Source of the DNA: Phlebotomus papatasi
Lineage: Eukaryota > Arthropoda > Insecta > Diptera > Psychodidae
Assembly: GCF_024763615.1 (NCBI RefSeq)
Contig: NC_077222.1
Location: 89,032,001 to 89,096,000 of the forward strand
Direction of reading: 5' to 3'
Length of the DNA stretch: 64,000 bases
Shown here piece by piece: positions 36,371-47,947 of this stretch. Numbering within the stretch: the stretch's first letter is position 1; every line of letters begins with the position of its first letter. Position numbers and translations under genes: made by a program. The notes under the pieces are model-generated. The model worked only from the letters and a program-made list of their open reading frames with translations, was not told the origin of the DNA and made no database searches.

Positions 36371-36775
36371 GCCTTATTGGCCTATACATACTCGAGAAAT
36401 TTATGTCCATATTGGAGCAAATTCCCTAAATTTGTCTAGGAAATACTTTCAAATATGGACATAAATTTCTTTAGTGTGCAGCGGGCATAACACATTGTGA
36501 GAATGTTTTTCTCAAAATTGTACATTTTGGCATATTTTGATGTGATTTACGGACATTATAGCCTCTACACACGAGGACAATTTCTGCCTAATGACCTCTA
36601 CACACTAAAGAAACTTATGTCCATATTGAAGAAAATTATCTACACTTGTGTAGGAAAAACTCTTCAAAATGGACATAAATTTCTCTTGTGTGTAGGGGTC
36701 AGAAGTGCAGAAAGTTTGCTCCAATATGGACATAAATTTTTTAATGTATAGATGTCTTTACGTACAAACGATTTA
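36371..36775. mobile_element. Cluster of GGCCTCTACACA-family MITEs, one nested
   Basis: Three related units. The first (about 36371-36485) has GAGAAATTTATGTCCATATT and, inverted, AAGAAATTTATGTCCATATT. A second (36555-36775) starts GCCTCTACACACGAGG. A third (36593-36700), GACCTCTACACACTAAAG to GTGTGTAGGGGTC, sits inside it. Ends match the family at 11077 and 56639; interiors differ. Confidence 0.65.
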
Positions 36776-36934
36776 CTTTAAAATGCTCCGTTTTGACGAT
36801 AATTCTTACAATCTGTAGAGGTCTTTGTGATTATAAATCGAACGTCTATTCTGTTTTCTGTTCCATATTGCCATTGCATTGGGACTAACCGGATTTAGAA
36901 ATATCAATATGGAGTTTTCAAAAAGATGTCCTAT

Positions 36935-37284
36935 TACGGGGGGTCCCAGGATTTTGCATATCGGGATTATGCATAAACGGTATTATGAAAACACATCTAT
37001 GCATCTTTGCCTACCACTAGGAGATAATTTGTGAAACAATTTTTTATATTCCCCTAAATGTATGCAATTTCGACGTGGTAAATGTAAAGTGCATAACTTA
37101 TGAACCGTTGGCGCTGAAAATAGCCCAAATAAATTGGTGCCAATAATATTTTGCGTATTTCACGGCGTTTCCGAACTTATTCAAAAGAAGTCTGTAGAAA
37201 GTATGCAAAATTTTGTATGAATAATTCCGTATCGCGCGTTTTTTCTCCTTTCCGAAAATATGCATAATCCTGAGACCTCCTGTA
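36935..37284. mobile_element. MITE with TACAGGAGGTCTCAGGATTA-type ends
   Basis: The left end TACGGGGGGTCCCAGGATTT continues TGCATA. The right end, inverted, is TACAGGAGGTCTCAGGATTA then TGCATA. About 350 bp. TA at the ends suggests a Tc1/mariner/pogo-type origin. Confidence 0.7.
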
Positions 37285-37359
37285 TTATTATTTATTTATT
37301 CACTTCTATGTCACAAAATTGAGACCAATAGCAACAAATACTTAACATAAAAAAACAAG

Positions 37360-37580
37360 TAGGGGAAAGTGCCCATGCTTTACACAATCTCAAGCTTCAT
37401 AATGACTAAATTTTTCTTATGTTTTTTAGTAGATGTGACTCATCGCACCCATACTTTAAAAACTAGGGGACAGTGTCCTGTTTTTAAAATATATTGCGGA
37501 GTCACATTGATTCAGAAACATAGAAAAAATTTAGTCATTATGACGCTTGGGAGCGTACAAAGCATGGGCACTTTCCCCTA
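37360..37580. mobile_element. MITE with TAGGGGAAAGTGCCCATGCT ends
   Basis: 221 bp with perfect 20-bp termini (TAGGGGAAAGTGCCCATGCT and its complement). A second pair lies within: CATAATGACTAAATTTTT and its inverse. Non-coding. Confidence 0.85.
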
Positions 37581-40120
37581 ATAGTTGTATACCCAGTCCA
37601 TTATTCCTTTTTTATCCATTTTGTTTAAATCCAGGACTTATTCAACTGTTTTTAGAAGACTTGTAATTTTTATTTTATTAATTTATTTCTGTACGCAGAT
37701 TTTAAAATAAAGCTACCAACATGGGACCAAAAACTTGATTAAAAATTTAACTTTTACCTCCCTCACAGTTGGATTTCATTGAAATCAAGCACTGCAATCG
37801 AAACTCTACAATCACGGATGTGATGCATTTTCACATCAGTGATCTCTCCACAAAACTTGCAGTTGCATGCATGATATTTCACATCTTCAGAGTATGTCCA
37901 ATAGCACGACAACTCAAACAATGTTTGTTTTATCATGTGCAACAAAGGATTTAGTTTGGAATTGAAATAATTGCACAAAATAAATAAATTGTTTGCGTGG
38001 TAGTATCTAATCAAAAGATATTACGGAATTTATTTATGATCCTTGTAGTCTTCTATATGCACTTTAATCTCTTTAAATCGTTCTCTAAATGTATGCCTCG
38101 TGTTCTAATTGAGATGTGATGGAATGGATGTAATTTATTTATGTGAATTAGTTAGATTAATTTGGATGGAATGATTATTAATTTAATACCATATTTTTCT
38201 CCAATAAATATTTTTGAAATAAATATTTTACTTATCTTAACAAAAAACAAATTGCAGTTGACAAATTGAAATTCCACTACGGGGAATGTTTGTATCGACG
38301 ACAAACTTTTTATATTATTCAATTGAATTTTGATGAAGTTTCCTTTGTGTTTGGACTTGTAATAAAATTGATGGTATAGTGTTCTACGGTTATTTAAAAA
38401 AAAATTCATAAATTTTTGGAAATATCCCCGGAATTATTGATGTGAATTTAAGCCATATAAGCTCTATTGCAATAAATATTGTCAGTTCAAAAACTGATAA
38501 TTGAAATTCAGGAAATTGGATCGAAGAGCGTAATTAAATTATGCTTGGTGTGTTTTATGTACGCCTCACTTGTTTCTGAATTTTTATTCAGAGTCACTGC
38601 ATCGTGAAAATGACAAGTGCTTTTTGAGGGTGGAGAAAGTTAGAATAAATTTGGAATGAAAGTTTTTGTTTTGGAGGAAAATAAAGTTTTGGCCTAATCC
38701 GAGGGGGAAAGTTTCGGTGCCCCTGAAAGCTGGGTGAATGCAAACATGATGATTTTTGCTGAGAATTAATCGACTGCTTTCAACCACTATACCTCCAAAT
38801 GGTTTGACTGTAGACTTTTCTGTAAACTACTTAAGAGTTGGAATTTTTAATTAGTGCCAACTTTTTTTTCCCATCTGACAATTGTCCTGGATGCTTCATT
38901 CCCATCCGAAAATCTTTCTTCCTCCGGGCAGCCATGGGCGACAGAAAGTTTTTCCGTGCGGAAAGAAGGCAAGCAGAGGAAGAAAAAAAAATTGCAGTAT
39001 AAAACTTTTCACATCATGAGCTTTTTACCATGAGCTTCGTTATTCTTACATGCCAAATCAGATGAATGTGGAATTGAGAATGAATGTCTCTGGGTTTGGC
39101 TGAAAGCATTTCGGAGAAGTTGCGAGATGGAGGTTTTCATTGCTATGGAGGTCCTCAAAGGAATATCTTGAGGATATTCGAAATCTTCCAGCACACAATG
39201 GGAACTTTTGAGTTTGCCTTGAGTCAAGTCCGAGTTAAAATTGCAGTCCATATGATCTCAGCTTCAATATTTTGAGAAATTAAATTTTTTACTCATGGTT
39301 CTCTCAAGTCAACCACAGACCTCATACAATTTAATCTATTTCCCAAGCATCCATCATGACATGAATACAAAATTGGATATGACTCTGTATTTGAACTTTC
39401 TCCGTGCTCTGTATGGGATATTTTAAGTGACTTTATGCGGGATATAATCTCCCTTCTGATGCTTTTTACATCCATCTCAACATTGTATCACGGCTCCTGA
39501 AACGCGAATTTTCTTTTTCCACTTGCCGCATCCTTTTCATTTTACCATTCGTGCGCTTTTGATCCTCAAAAGGGGAATTTTTATTAAATATGGCAAAAAA
39601 AAGACTGAGATTGCACGAGAGCTTCCATTACATTCAGTTAACTTTCAGGAGACAGAAATACAAAATAAAAGACTCAACTTTTGAGATAACTTTCATTTGA
39701 ACTGAAAGGGCAATTCTTTACAGATGTTGTTCTGTTGTGAACTTCATTCTGGAATGCTGGAAATTGCAAGATTATCTGCAAGTTGCAATGAATTTGAACA
39801 TTGGTGTCAGGAAGAGGATTAAATTATAAAGGATTACTATTTCTACTGCTATCATCAAACAGAACTTATGAATATTTCAGAATATATCTGAGAAGATTAA
39901 GTTTCCGAAGGATATAATTTCTAATTGATTATGAAGTTCAATAGATTCATGTTTATTCTTATTTTTCCATTCTTATCTTTTTTATTGTTTAATTACATAG
40001 CTAGCTCCACGGGGCGATTCATAAGCAATTAGGGTAGCTTGAGTTCCCGGTTCCCCGAAGAAACATTTTTATTGTGCTTACACTCGAGTCCTTTTTAAGT
40101 ATTTATATGTTTTGCGTTAA
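37581..40120. other. Gene-free stretch
   Basis: Bases 38580-39500 are less AT-rich and repeat-poor. No exon, RNA gene or repeat is supported. Confidence 0.4.
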
Positions 40121-40124
40121 TGTG

Positions 40125-40605
40125 GCCACCGCCGTCTTAGCGTTGATGACCAACCTCCATAGTGAAAACGGTGGAAAACTCCTTCACAGGTTGTATATGC
40201 CAATAATTCATAGGATACATAATTAATAATTCTTTATAATGACATAACAACATCCCCCTAAACACCGTTATGCAAAATTTAAAATTTTTATGTAGTTTAG
40301 TGTTGTCGCTACTGTGTACATAATCACAGCGAACATACTGGGCTTTTCTGCATGGTCATTGCTTTTTTACGCCTTTATTGATTTTTTACACATGGAAAAA
40401 ATAATCAAAAAATTGCGGCTGCAAATGAATTTTTGTACTAATTTGATATTTTTTACGCCTTTTGGATAAATAGCTAAAAGATAGGCCTACAATCTTGCCA
40501 ACAAATCACTCATGGATGAACTTGTAAACATAAATTAAAATTGTAAAAGTGTAAACCGGAAATATTCGAAACATACAACCTGGGAAGGAATTTTCCATAT
40601 GGTAA
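40125..40605. mobile_element. Possible TIR element with ACAACCTG...AAGGA arms
   Basis: GGTGGAAAACTCCTTCACAG then GTTGTATAT near 40170 is mirrored by ATACAACCTGGGAAGGAATT then TTCCATAT near 40574. The left part (CCACCGCCGTCTTAGCGTTG) is an inverted relative of 12105-12200. Boundaries are uncertain. Confidence 0.45.
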
Positions 40606-40733
40606 GTTGTATTATTCCTGAATATTTATTGATAGCAATGAGATCATAAATGCAATATGAAACAGTACAATACAGATTTATTCATAATTTCAGTCGCATA
40701 AAGAGGAAATAATACAAGCCCTATAGTCAAGAA

Positions 40734-40951
40734 TAGGGGAAAGTGCTCTCCCTTCGAACGTTCATGCCTTCGAATAACGTGATTTTTTTGTTTTTTCGTA
40801 ATAAATTTACACTAAATTATCATGGACTTATCAACAATTGATGATAAGTCAACTAATATTTAATAGAAATGTGTAAGTCTTTTAGGAAAAATAAAAGAAA
40901 AGTCACATTATTCGAAGGCATGAGCGTTCGAAGGGAGAGTACTTTCCCCTA
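40734..40951. mobile_element. MITE with TAGGGGAAAGTGCTCTCCCT ends
   Basis: 218 bp. The left end TAGGGGAAAGTGCTCTCCCT continues TCGAACGTTCATGCCTTCGAA. The right end is its complement with two or three changes. The first ten bases are shared with the element at 37360, so the same transposase may mobilise both. Confidence 0.85.
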
Positions 40952-41283
40952 CTTCTTCATAATCCTGTCCTTTTGTCCATCAATGGCTCTGTTCAGTAAT
41001 AATCCTTCAAAGAGACACAGCCACTTCAAAGCCAAGCCATACCTCTTCGAAACGAAACACAAAATACAGTGCAAGTTCACATTGTCGCTGCTTTAGCGCT
41101 GATTTTTTTGCCGGTTTGTCATTTCGAATTTCGGTATTCTTGACACTTCAATCGTCAGCAATGTCAACAACAGTGCGTAAACGTTTGATGCAAAAGAGGA
41201 AATTTTGTGTAGTTCTTAGAATTACAGAATAGTACAACGTTTGAATTGCAATTTTATTAAAGTAAATGTCCTTTTCACGAACT

Positions 41284-42354
41284 TAGGGTAAGGGCTCATA
41301 ATTTTGGACAGTTTCTTATTTTGGACGCTTTGAGGATAAAATTGGACATTAAAAATAAATCGACTAAATTCATAGATTTTTATTCCCATATTTGATGAAT
41401 AATGAATTTTATCTAAATATTTGTTCTTTTTGGAAGATTTTAACACTAAATACGTTAAATTATGAATGTGATTTGAGTTAAAATTGCTTTGTTGAAAATT
41501 CAGTGTGAGAAGTTGCTTACGAGAAATATGACAGAACTTTGTGTTTACTTCAGTCTTATTTAGATGTAGTGAAGTACTAACAATGTTTCTTCGGTTCTTT
41601 TGAGTGATATTATTGAATATTCATTGAATATTGTGTTGATTCACGTTAGTGATGATTTGTAGATTTGACCTGAAGTGAGATTTGCTTTGTGAATTAGATT
41701 TTTCGTGTGAAAAATGGGAAATTTTGTAAGACATTCACCAGTGAGGTGATACTCCTTATTTTGGACAGGTGTTTTTCTCTCGAAATTTCGTGAAGTTTTA
41801 GCTTCTGTGATGACTAGGGTGGACAAATGCCTGGAGAAACAAAGGAGCATTATCTCTACAAACGAGATATAGTGAGAAAAGCATTGAAAGGCTCCCGGAA
41901 AGGTCAAAGAATGCGCTAATCCTTACGTACTTGGAGTACCGAAGTCAACTCACTTTAATGAATGATATGGAAAGTTTCCGGGCTTCTTGTGACATTCTGC
42001 GTTTCCCTTATATGAACAGGAAGTGGACTTGGTAAGATTAGTTCATGAAATGAAGAACAATGGACATCCTGTTGAGGCGGGTTATCTGTCCAAATATACA
42101 GCCAAGTTGTCCAAATTAATAACCAAGTTGTCCAAAATTCGAGTCAAATTCACCTCTGCATATCAATTCATTTTTATACGTATTAAAACTAATTTTAGTA
42201 AAAATAAGGCGATAAATAGCTTGCCAAGTTTCTAAACAACCCTTCTGAAAAGAGAGTAACAAAAAAAGTCAATTAGTATTGAAAATATCGCACTTCAAAC
42301 TTGGAACTTCGATGCTTATAAGCACCCTGTCCGAAATTATGAGCCCTTACCCTA
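41284..42354 (+). mobile_element. 1.07-kb TIR element with possible pogo-like transposase remnant
   Basis: TIRs of 28 bp (TAGGGTAAGGGCTCATAATT then TTGGACAG; inverted at the right with one change) start and end on TA. Near 41960-42010, MESFRASCDILRFPYMNR resembles the helix-turn-helix of pogo-like/Pipsqueak-type transposases. A frame starting at 42023 reads VDLVRLVHEMKNNGHPVE, which resembles the following (L/E)xxLVxxxxEMxxxGxPV region. The two blocks are in different frames. AAGTTGTCCAAA-like words repeat three times near 42100. The TIR element is clear; the transposase match is by eye and weaker. Confidence 0.6.
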
Positions 42355-44740
42355 TGTATTGCTATTAATTTCAATTGTACCCGAAATGTATTCAGAATAT
42401 CAATATCGCCGACCTTTTGAAGAATCTCATCAGTTGTTGTAGTGAATTATTGACAAGGATAACATGATAGTGCCAATTAGTTTGCAATTATTATTTCATT
42501 GATTGGGTATATACATATTGTTAGATAGTACAGTTTGGTCTCTTAGACAAACTTAAATCCGATGCTTATTTAGCTAATTTATAAACCATTTTAAATCCGC
42601 TATATATCAATACACTGTGAAAGGCAGTAGTGGGGAGGTAAATTGTGTAGGCAGGGGCTTCTCTACATTTCATTATTTCATACGTCTTTGCATAGAGGCA
42701 CTGAAGACTATTGGCAAGTATGATAGTTGACTACTAACCTCATAAGACAGGATGAGAAATGGTAAACCAGTTCTCAAACTTCTCGAATTTTAATTGATCG
42801 TACTCAATTGTTGTAATTCTGTTTTGTAGTGAATAATCGTCGCTGGGATCAGTAATTGTCGTAACATATTCGTTTTCTGAATCAACAAATCTTGGTTAGT
42901 CTGCGTATTATCATATTGTCACAAAAATTAGTGAGTGAACTTAAATCGGTGTGAAGCATTGGTTTTATCATGTGTTGTCCCTATTAATGTGCTATTGACT
43001 GTATGAACAATTATTGCAAGTGGTGAGGTAAAATAAACCTCATGGCTGATGCCATAACCGCCATAACTATCCTGAAAATTGTGGCAGAAGTTCACCCCAA
43101 AATTTCACATAATTCTCCGGAGCCACGTGTATCAGCGCTTTTGAAGCTGTTTGGTGTGAAAAAGGGGTTGAAAATATGGGGCAGAGGGTTGGTGGGCTTT
43201 CTCATCTGACATGGCTCTCTCGGCAGCATGATTAATGATTTGGTAGGGAATAATTCAAAATATTTCCTGATTTAATCATGAGAAATTGAGATACGAGAAG
43301 GAATGAAATAATGGACAAGTCGTGGAATGCCACACTGTGATCACGTCTACTAACCCTCCCCCCCCCCTCCCTTACCATCCCATTCCACTTATTTTGCACC
43401 CACCATTTGGCACAGGAATATTATTCCGCATAATTTGGATCCTTGCCAACGATATCGGTTTTCGCTTAGCGCATGAAAATGGATTAATTACGATCATTCG
43501 AGATTTTTCCCAGATATTCCCATCAGAATCCTTTTACCTTGCTACGTATTGAATTTCATAGTGAGAATCGTTGGGGATATCAAATTAAATGTTCCGTGTA
43601 ATTAAAATTTTCTCACACTCTCACTGTCACCATAACTTGGGTGATTTTTTTTTAACGACCAACACCCAGAAGGGAATTGTGAAATATACCCACAAGCATT
43701 AATTGCAATCATAATGTGCTGAGGAAAGAAAAGTGAGAAAACTTTTTGAGTATTTTTCACCATCTCGTTACATGAAAAATTCATGCTTTACCAACTTTAT
43801 TTCCCCTTTCCATCGAACAAATATTTCATGGTGGAATTTAATCTCTGCAACTTTTACTCACTGTAGCTCTTGTAAGTTTATTCTATGTCTGGGAGATCTT
43901 CTCTTTCTCTCGAGACTACTATTTTTCAACTTGGATGGAATTTTTTAAACTCACCGAACTGAATTCAAAGAGGGATTTCCGATGAAGTTGCCACTGAATA
44001 AGGCAAAAACCTTCAACAAATTCGCGATTTTCAAAGGGTTTTTAATAGCAAAACTAAAAGTTCCGCAAAGATAAAAAAAACATCTGAAAAAGTTACTTAC
44101 ATACGCCATCCAAAGAGGTAGGGTAGTGACTTTACGACGTAGAATCTTACTCAAGTGAAGCTCAACATTTATATAATCTTAATGTTTCTGAATATCTCAG
44201 GATAATACGAGAGCTTAGGTGTATTAGTTACTATTTTGCATTAAAATTAAGCCACTACGTTTAATTTATGTAAATTGTTCTTCCAAAGTATCTCTCCTCT
44301 AATGGGGAATAGTTACCTCATACGCTCATACTCATACTGATCCCACTTCTGAAGTATTGGCTCTGCAGTAATAATAGAGACAGTATGACCAATCAAATTT
44401 CTAACCCTGATGTACTTAACAAGCTTAACAAGCATCGTTATAGGCCCTAAAACTCATTAAAACCTTTTAAGGGTTATTTGAGGTTGAAGATCTGACCTCT
44501 ATACGAAGAAAATTATCAAACTCAGATTAAATGAATTTGGCTATATATTTATAAAATTAGTTCTAAGTAGGTAAACCTAACCTCATTTACATAGAAATGA
44601 AAGTATTGTTGTTCTCTAGATTGCAATTTTATTTAGAGGTATGGCTTGGCTTTACAAATAAGCCTCGCCCATAAATCGCGGCATTTCTTGAGGTATGAGA
44701 AATATAGTTAATGTTTTTGATTTTTTTAATGAAGTACGTA
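42355..44740. other. Gene-free stretch
   Basis: Bases 43050-43960 are less AT-rich, with a cytosine run near 43359. No gene or repeat pair is supported. Confidence 0.4.
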
Positions 44741-44865
44741 ACTGTGTCGCTCACGGTTCACTCGAGTGCCAATCTATCAATTTCTTCCAAAAATGGTGCC
44801 GCGCTGTCGATTTCTCAAAATAATAGTGCCGATCTGCCAGGCGATCTCTTTAAGCTTCAGTAGAG

Positions 44866-45077
44866 GAATTCTGTAGCACTATGACAATGTCATATGACAA
44901 ATTTAAAAATGTTCATGTGGTAAATTCGGAAAAAAATCAATCGAAAATCAAATTCATATCTGTTAGTAAGAGATTTCATGAAGCTTCTATTAAAAGTCAT
45001 TCTGTGATCACTGTCCTTTAATATTGTCCTGCTCGCGAATTTGTCATATGACATTGTTATATTGCTACAGAATTTCA
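44866..45077. mobile_element. Foldback MITE carrying GTCATATGAC in both arms
   Basis: The arms are GAATTCTGTAGCACTATGAC then AATGTCATATGACAAATT, and the near complement ending GCTACAGAATTTC. About 212 bp. GCTCACGGTTCACTC occurs on both sides (about 44752 and 45108), which may be an older element split by this insertion. Confidence 0.7.
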
Positions 45078-45787
45078 CTACAGATCGGCACTACTTTGCC
45101 GATCGCCGCTCACGGTTCACTCTGAAAGCCATTTATTCACTCCTTGTTTTTTTGTTTCTCAATAATTACAATATTTTATAATAAACGTTAATACAAGACG
45201 AATAATTAATTTTAATTGATCATATCTCATGATGGCGTAGAGTGGGATATTTGTAGGCGGGGCATATTTAGCGGATAAAATTCTATCTTTAATAAAAATA
45301 TGAAATATCTAGTATTTCCAAGAAATGAAGTTCTGGTTTACTTCCTTGGATTGTAAATTTCATACATTAATAATCTATTTCATGAACTATCCACCGAGAG
45401 AAATTCCTTAGTTCTATATCCCCTGAACCCACTGCTATTAACGTTTGTACTGTATCCAAATAAATAATAATCCACTGTCTTGTAAGTTGTAACATGCACT
45501 TTTATAATTTCGGTTATAGTTTAAATATGACTTTTGGGAACAGTGTTTGGCTGCGGGGATTTCCCCTCCGGATCTATGAATTCTATGTTTTGTGTCTATT
45601 TATGTATGTGTTTGTGACTGATCTCAACGATTCGGACGGTATAAAATTGCATATTGATAACAGGAGGGGGCAGTCTTGGGTTGGAGATACCAGAGAGGAG
45701 TGCGGTTTTTCAAGTGTCTTTCTTCCCTAGGAAGTAGACTAAGTGGGGAAGACGGTGTGTGAAGTGAGTGACGGGAGACCATCTCCA

Positions 45788-46186
45788 ATGGAGAAATGGA
45801 GCCTTTCCAGCTTCATTGTGGCTTACATCTTCGGGGAGCCTATTACCAGGAACCTGGGGGCGCTACTGAGAAGATAAAGAGGTTTCCTACGGAGGACAGC
45901 CGACTACGAGAAGTATCTGCAGGGAGAAGCATCAGAGATTTATCCACCGGCTCTGCATGTGTTATCTGGCAGATTATTTCCACTAGAAAAGGTCACGAGA
46001 GGTCACCGTGTCATTGGGAATCCTGATGCATTTACTACCGTCGGAACCAGGTCAGAAACAGAGAGTGAGTCTCCACCGGAAAGCCCAGACTCTAGAAACT
46101 CCCAGACTGTCCATTCCCGGAAAGGGATGAAAACGGATGAGGAGGACTTCACCCAGGAAACCTTAAGTAGAAATTGTATCATGTGA
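45788..46186 (+). pseudogene. Unrecognised coding-like stretch with one stop
   Basis: From ATG at 45788 the frame stays open for 133 codons except a TAA at 45875-45877, ending at 46184-46186. The block is noticeably less AT-rich than the DNA around it. Visible features: a hydrophobic start (MEKWSLSSFIVAYIFGEPIT), then DYEKYLQGEASEIYPPAL and LSGRLFPLEKVTRG, then an acidic serine-rich tail (TRSETESESPPESPD). I recognise no domain. It could be a decayed gene, a retroelement gag-like remnant, or chance. The preceding 250 bp (45540-45787) has similar composition. Confidence 0.35.
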
Positions 46187-46689
46187 TCTTATGGGCCTAT
46201 CCCAATCAATTCTTGTCTGTTTAGTGTGTGAATATATACGTTTATATGGGCCATAATTAAGAAGAATATTTTCCTGGGTCTAAATTCGTGTCGGATCTTA
46301 TTATTTTCTTTTCGGAATGTTCTCTGGTGGTTGTCGTGGAAGTGAGAGGAATGATGGGAATTTGGGGGCTGAAATTTCCAATGAATATATATAGAGAATC
46401 TTGATATAGGTCGGGCGGAGGGGAAGGTAAGGATGAAGTGCTTGGATGTGAAAGAAATCTGGCAGGTAATATGCGACAATTCAGCTGAAGATCGGTAATT
46501 TTAGGAAAATTTCCCACCGGTATTTAATTTATTCATTACAAAGTCTCTCACGAAGAAAACGCACAGATAATGCTTAAATTAAATATTGTATCAGAACAGG
46601 AGTTAAATTATCCACTACTATTGAAAGGGGCGTGGTCTATTTGTAAAATTAATTTTATATAGGAAAAAATATTTCGTTTCGAAAACAAT

Positions 46690-47390
46690 ATTCCTATTGG
46701 GGTAAAACGAAACAATCGTAAATCCTATAATCCACAAATAGGTTCGTTAAAGTTCATACCTTTTCACAAACATTGTTCGTAACACTATCAATTGACAATT
46801 TTTTTTGTTCTTTTACAAACATATGTCCGTAAATGTTTGTAAACTCACAAAAAAATGTTTATAAAATTTTGTCATTTATTCGTAAATGTTTGTCAGTGAA
46901 AAAAAACTGTACGAACAAGTGTTTGTAAAACAACAAAATATACTCGTCAAATGATTAATTTACGAACAATGTTTGTAAAAAAGTACAAATTTTTCGAAAT
47001 TTTTTTGTGGGTTATATAATTTACTAGCATTTCTTAATTCAGATTTATTAGCATGACATATGAAATGTTCGAAAATCGTATAACCCACAACCAAGTTTGT
47101 AAAAGTAGTTATTACATTTTTTCGTAAACATTGTTTGTAAGATAATCATATGACAAACACTTTTTGTACTTCAACAAACATTTGTTCGTAAATGTCCATA
47201 AACAAATAAAAATGTTTGTAAAATTTTGTGTGTTTACGAACATTTACGAACAAATATTTATTAAAAGAAAAAAATACTTGTCAAATGATAATGTTACGAA
47301 CAATATTTAAAAAAAAAAATGTGAAGTTTTACGAACTTGTTTGTTTGTTATACGATTTACGAGCATTTCGTAAGTCCCCAATAGGAATTC
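46690..47390. mobile_element. Two foldback elements in tandem, ACAAACATTTGTTCGTAA-rich
   Basis: TTCCTATTGGGG at 46691 is mirrored by CCCCAATAGGAA at 47377. A second internal boundary near 47010-47095 (GTGGGTTATATAATTTAC and CGTATAACCCACAA) repeats the end motif, dividing the block into two similar halves. Variants of ACAAACATTTGTTCGTAA occur throughout on both strands. Confidence 0.7.
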
Positions 47391-47527
47391 ACAAACATTT
47401 ATGAACAATTTTATAAAATATCTCTTTTTCTGTTTAGTCAAATATTTTGAAGATTATCGCTTTGAATTAGGAATGACGGGGTAGTACATGAGATATTGTC
47501 TTACAATGAGACAGTTACACCTGAGTT

Positions 47528-47716
47528 TAGAGAAAGTGGGGCACCTTTGAAATAGAAATTTTTTCTTCTATTTTTAATTGAAACTGAACCTTACCATGAT
47601 GTAGTTTATGTCCACAAACCATTTATGAAGCTAAAATACACCAATTCCATTTAAGAATAAGAGAGAAAATCCGATTTCAAAGCTGCCCCAATTCAAAGGT
47701 GTCCCACTTCCTCTTA
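47528..47716. mobile_element. MITE, GGGGAAGTGGGGCACC family (copy 2)
   Basis: The left end is TAGAGAAAGTGGGGCACCTT and the right end, inverted, TAAGAGGAAGTGGGACACCT. The interior includes CTTACCATGATG, as in its neighbour. 189 bp. Confidence 0.75.
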
Positions 47717-47726
47717 GGTAGGCAAC

Positions 47727-47947
47727 TAGGGGAATCTGTGGCACTTTGAATTAGGGTAACTTTAAAAATATGTGGGTTTTCCTCCTATTTTTAAACGGAA
47801 TTGCACCTTACCATGATAATTTAGCTAAACAAATCCATTGTGAAGGCTAATTATATTATGCTAAGCCTCAATTACTTTTAAAATCAGGAGAGAAAGGACC
47901 ATTTTTAAAGGTACCGCAATTCAAATAAGGTGCCTGACTTCCCCTTA
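47727..47947. mobile_element. MITE, GGGGAAGTGGGGCACC family (copy 3)
   Basis: It lies 10 bp after the previous copy in the same orientation: TAGGGGAATCTGTGGCACTT on the left; right, inverted, AAGGGGAAGTCAGGCACCTT. It shares CTTACCATGATAATTTAGCT with 8231-8440 in inverse or diverged form. 221 bp. Confidence 0.75.

Noticed and set aside
46690..47390. Possible CRISPR-like array of short palindromes
   Set aside because: Spacing is irregular, the units are AT-rich and degenerate, and the context is eukaryotic; it is a foldback transposon.
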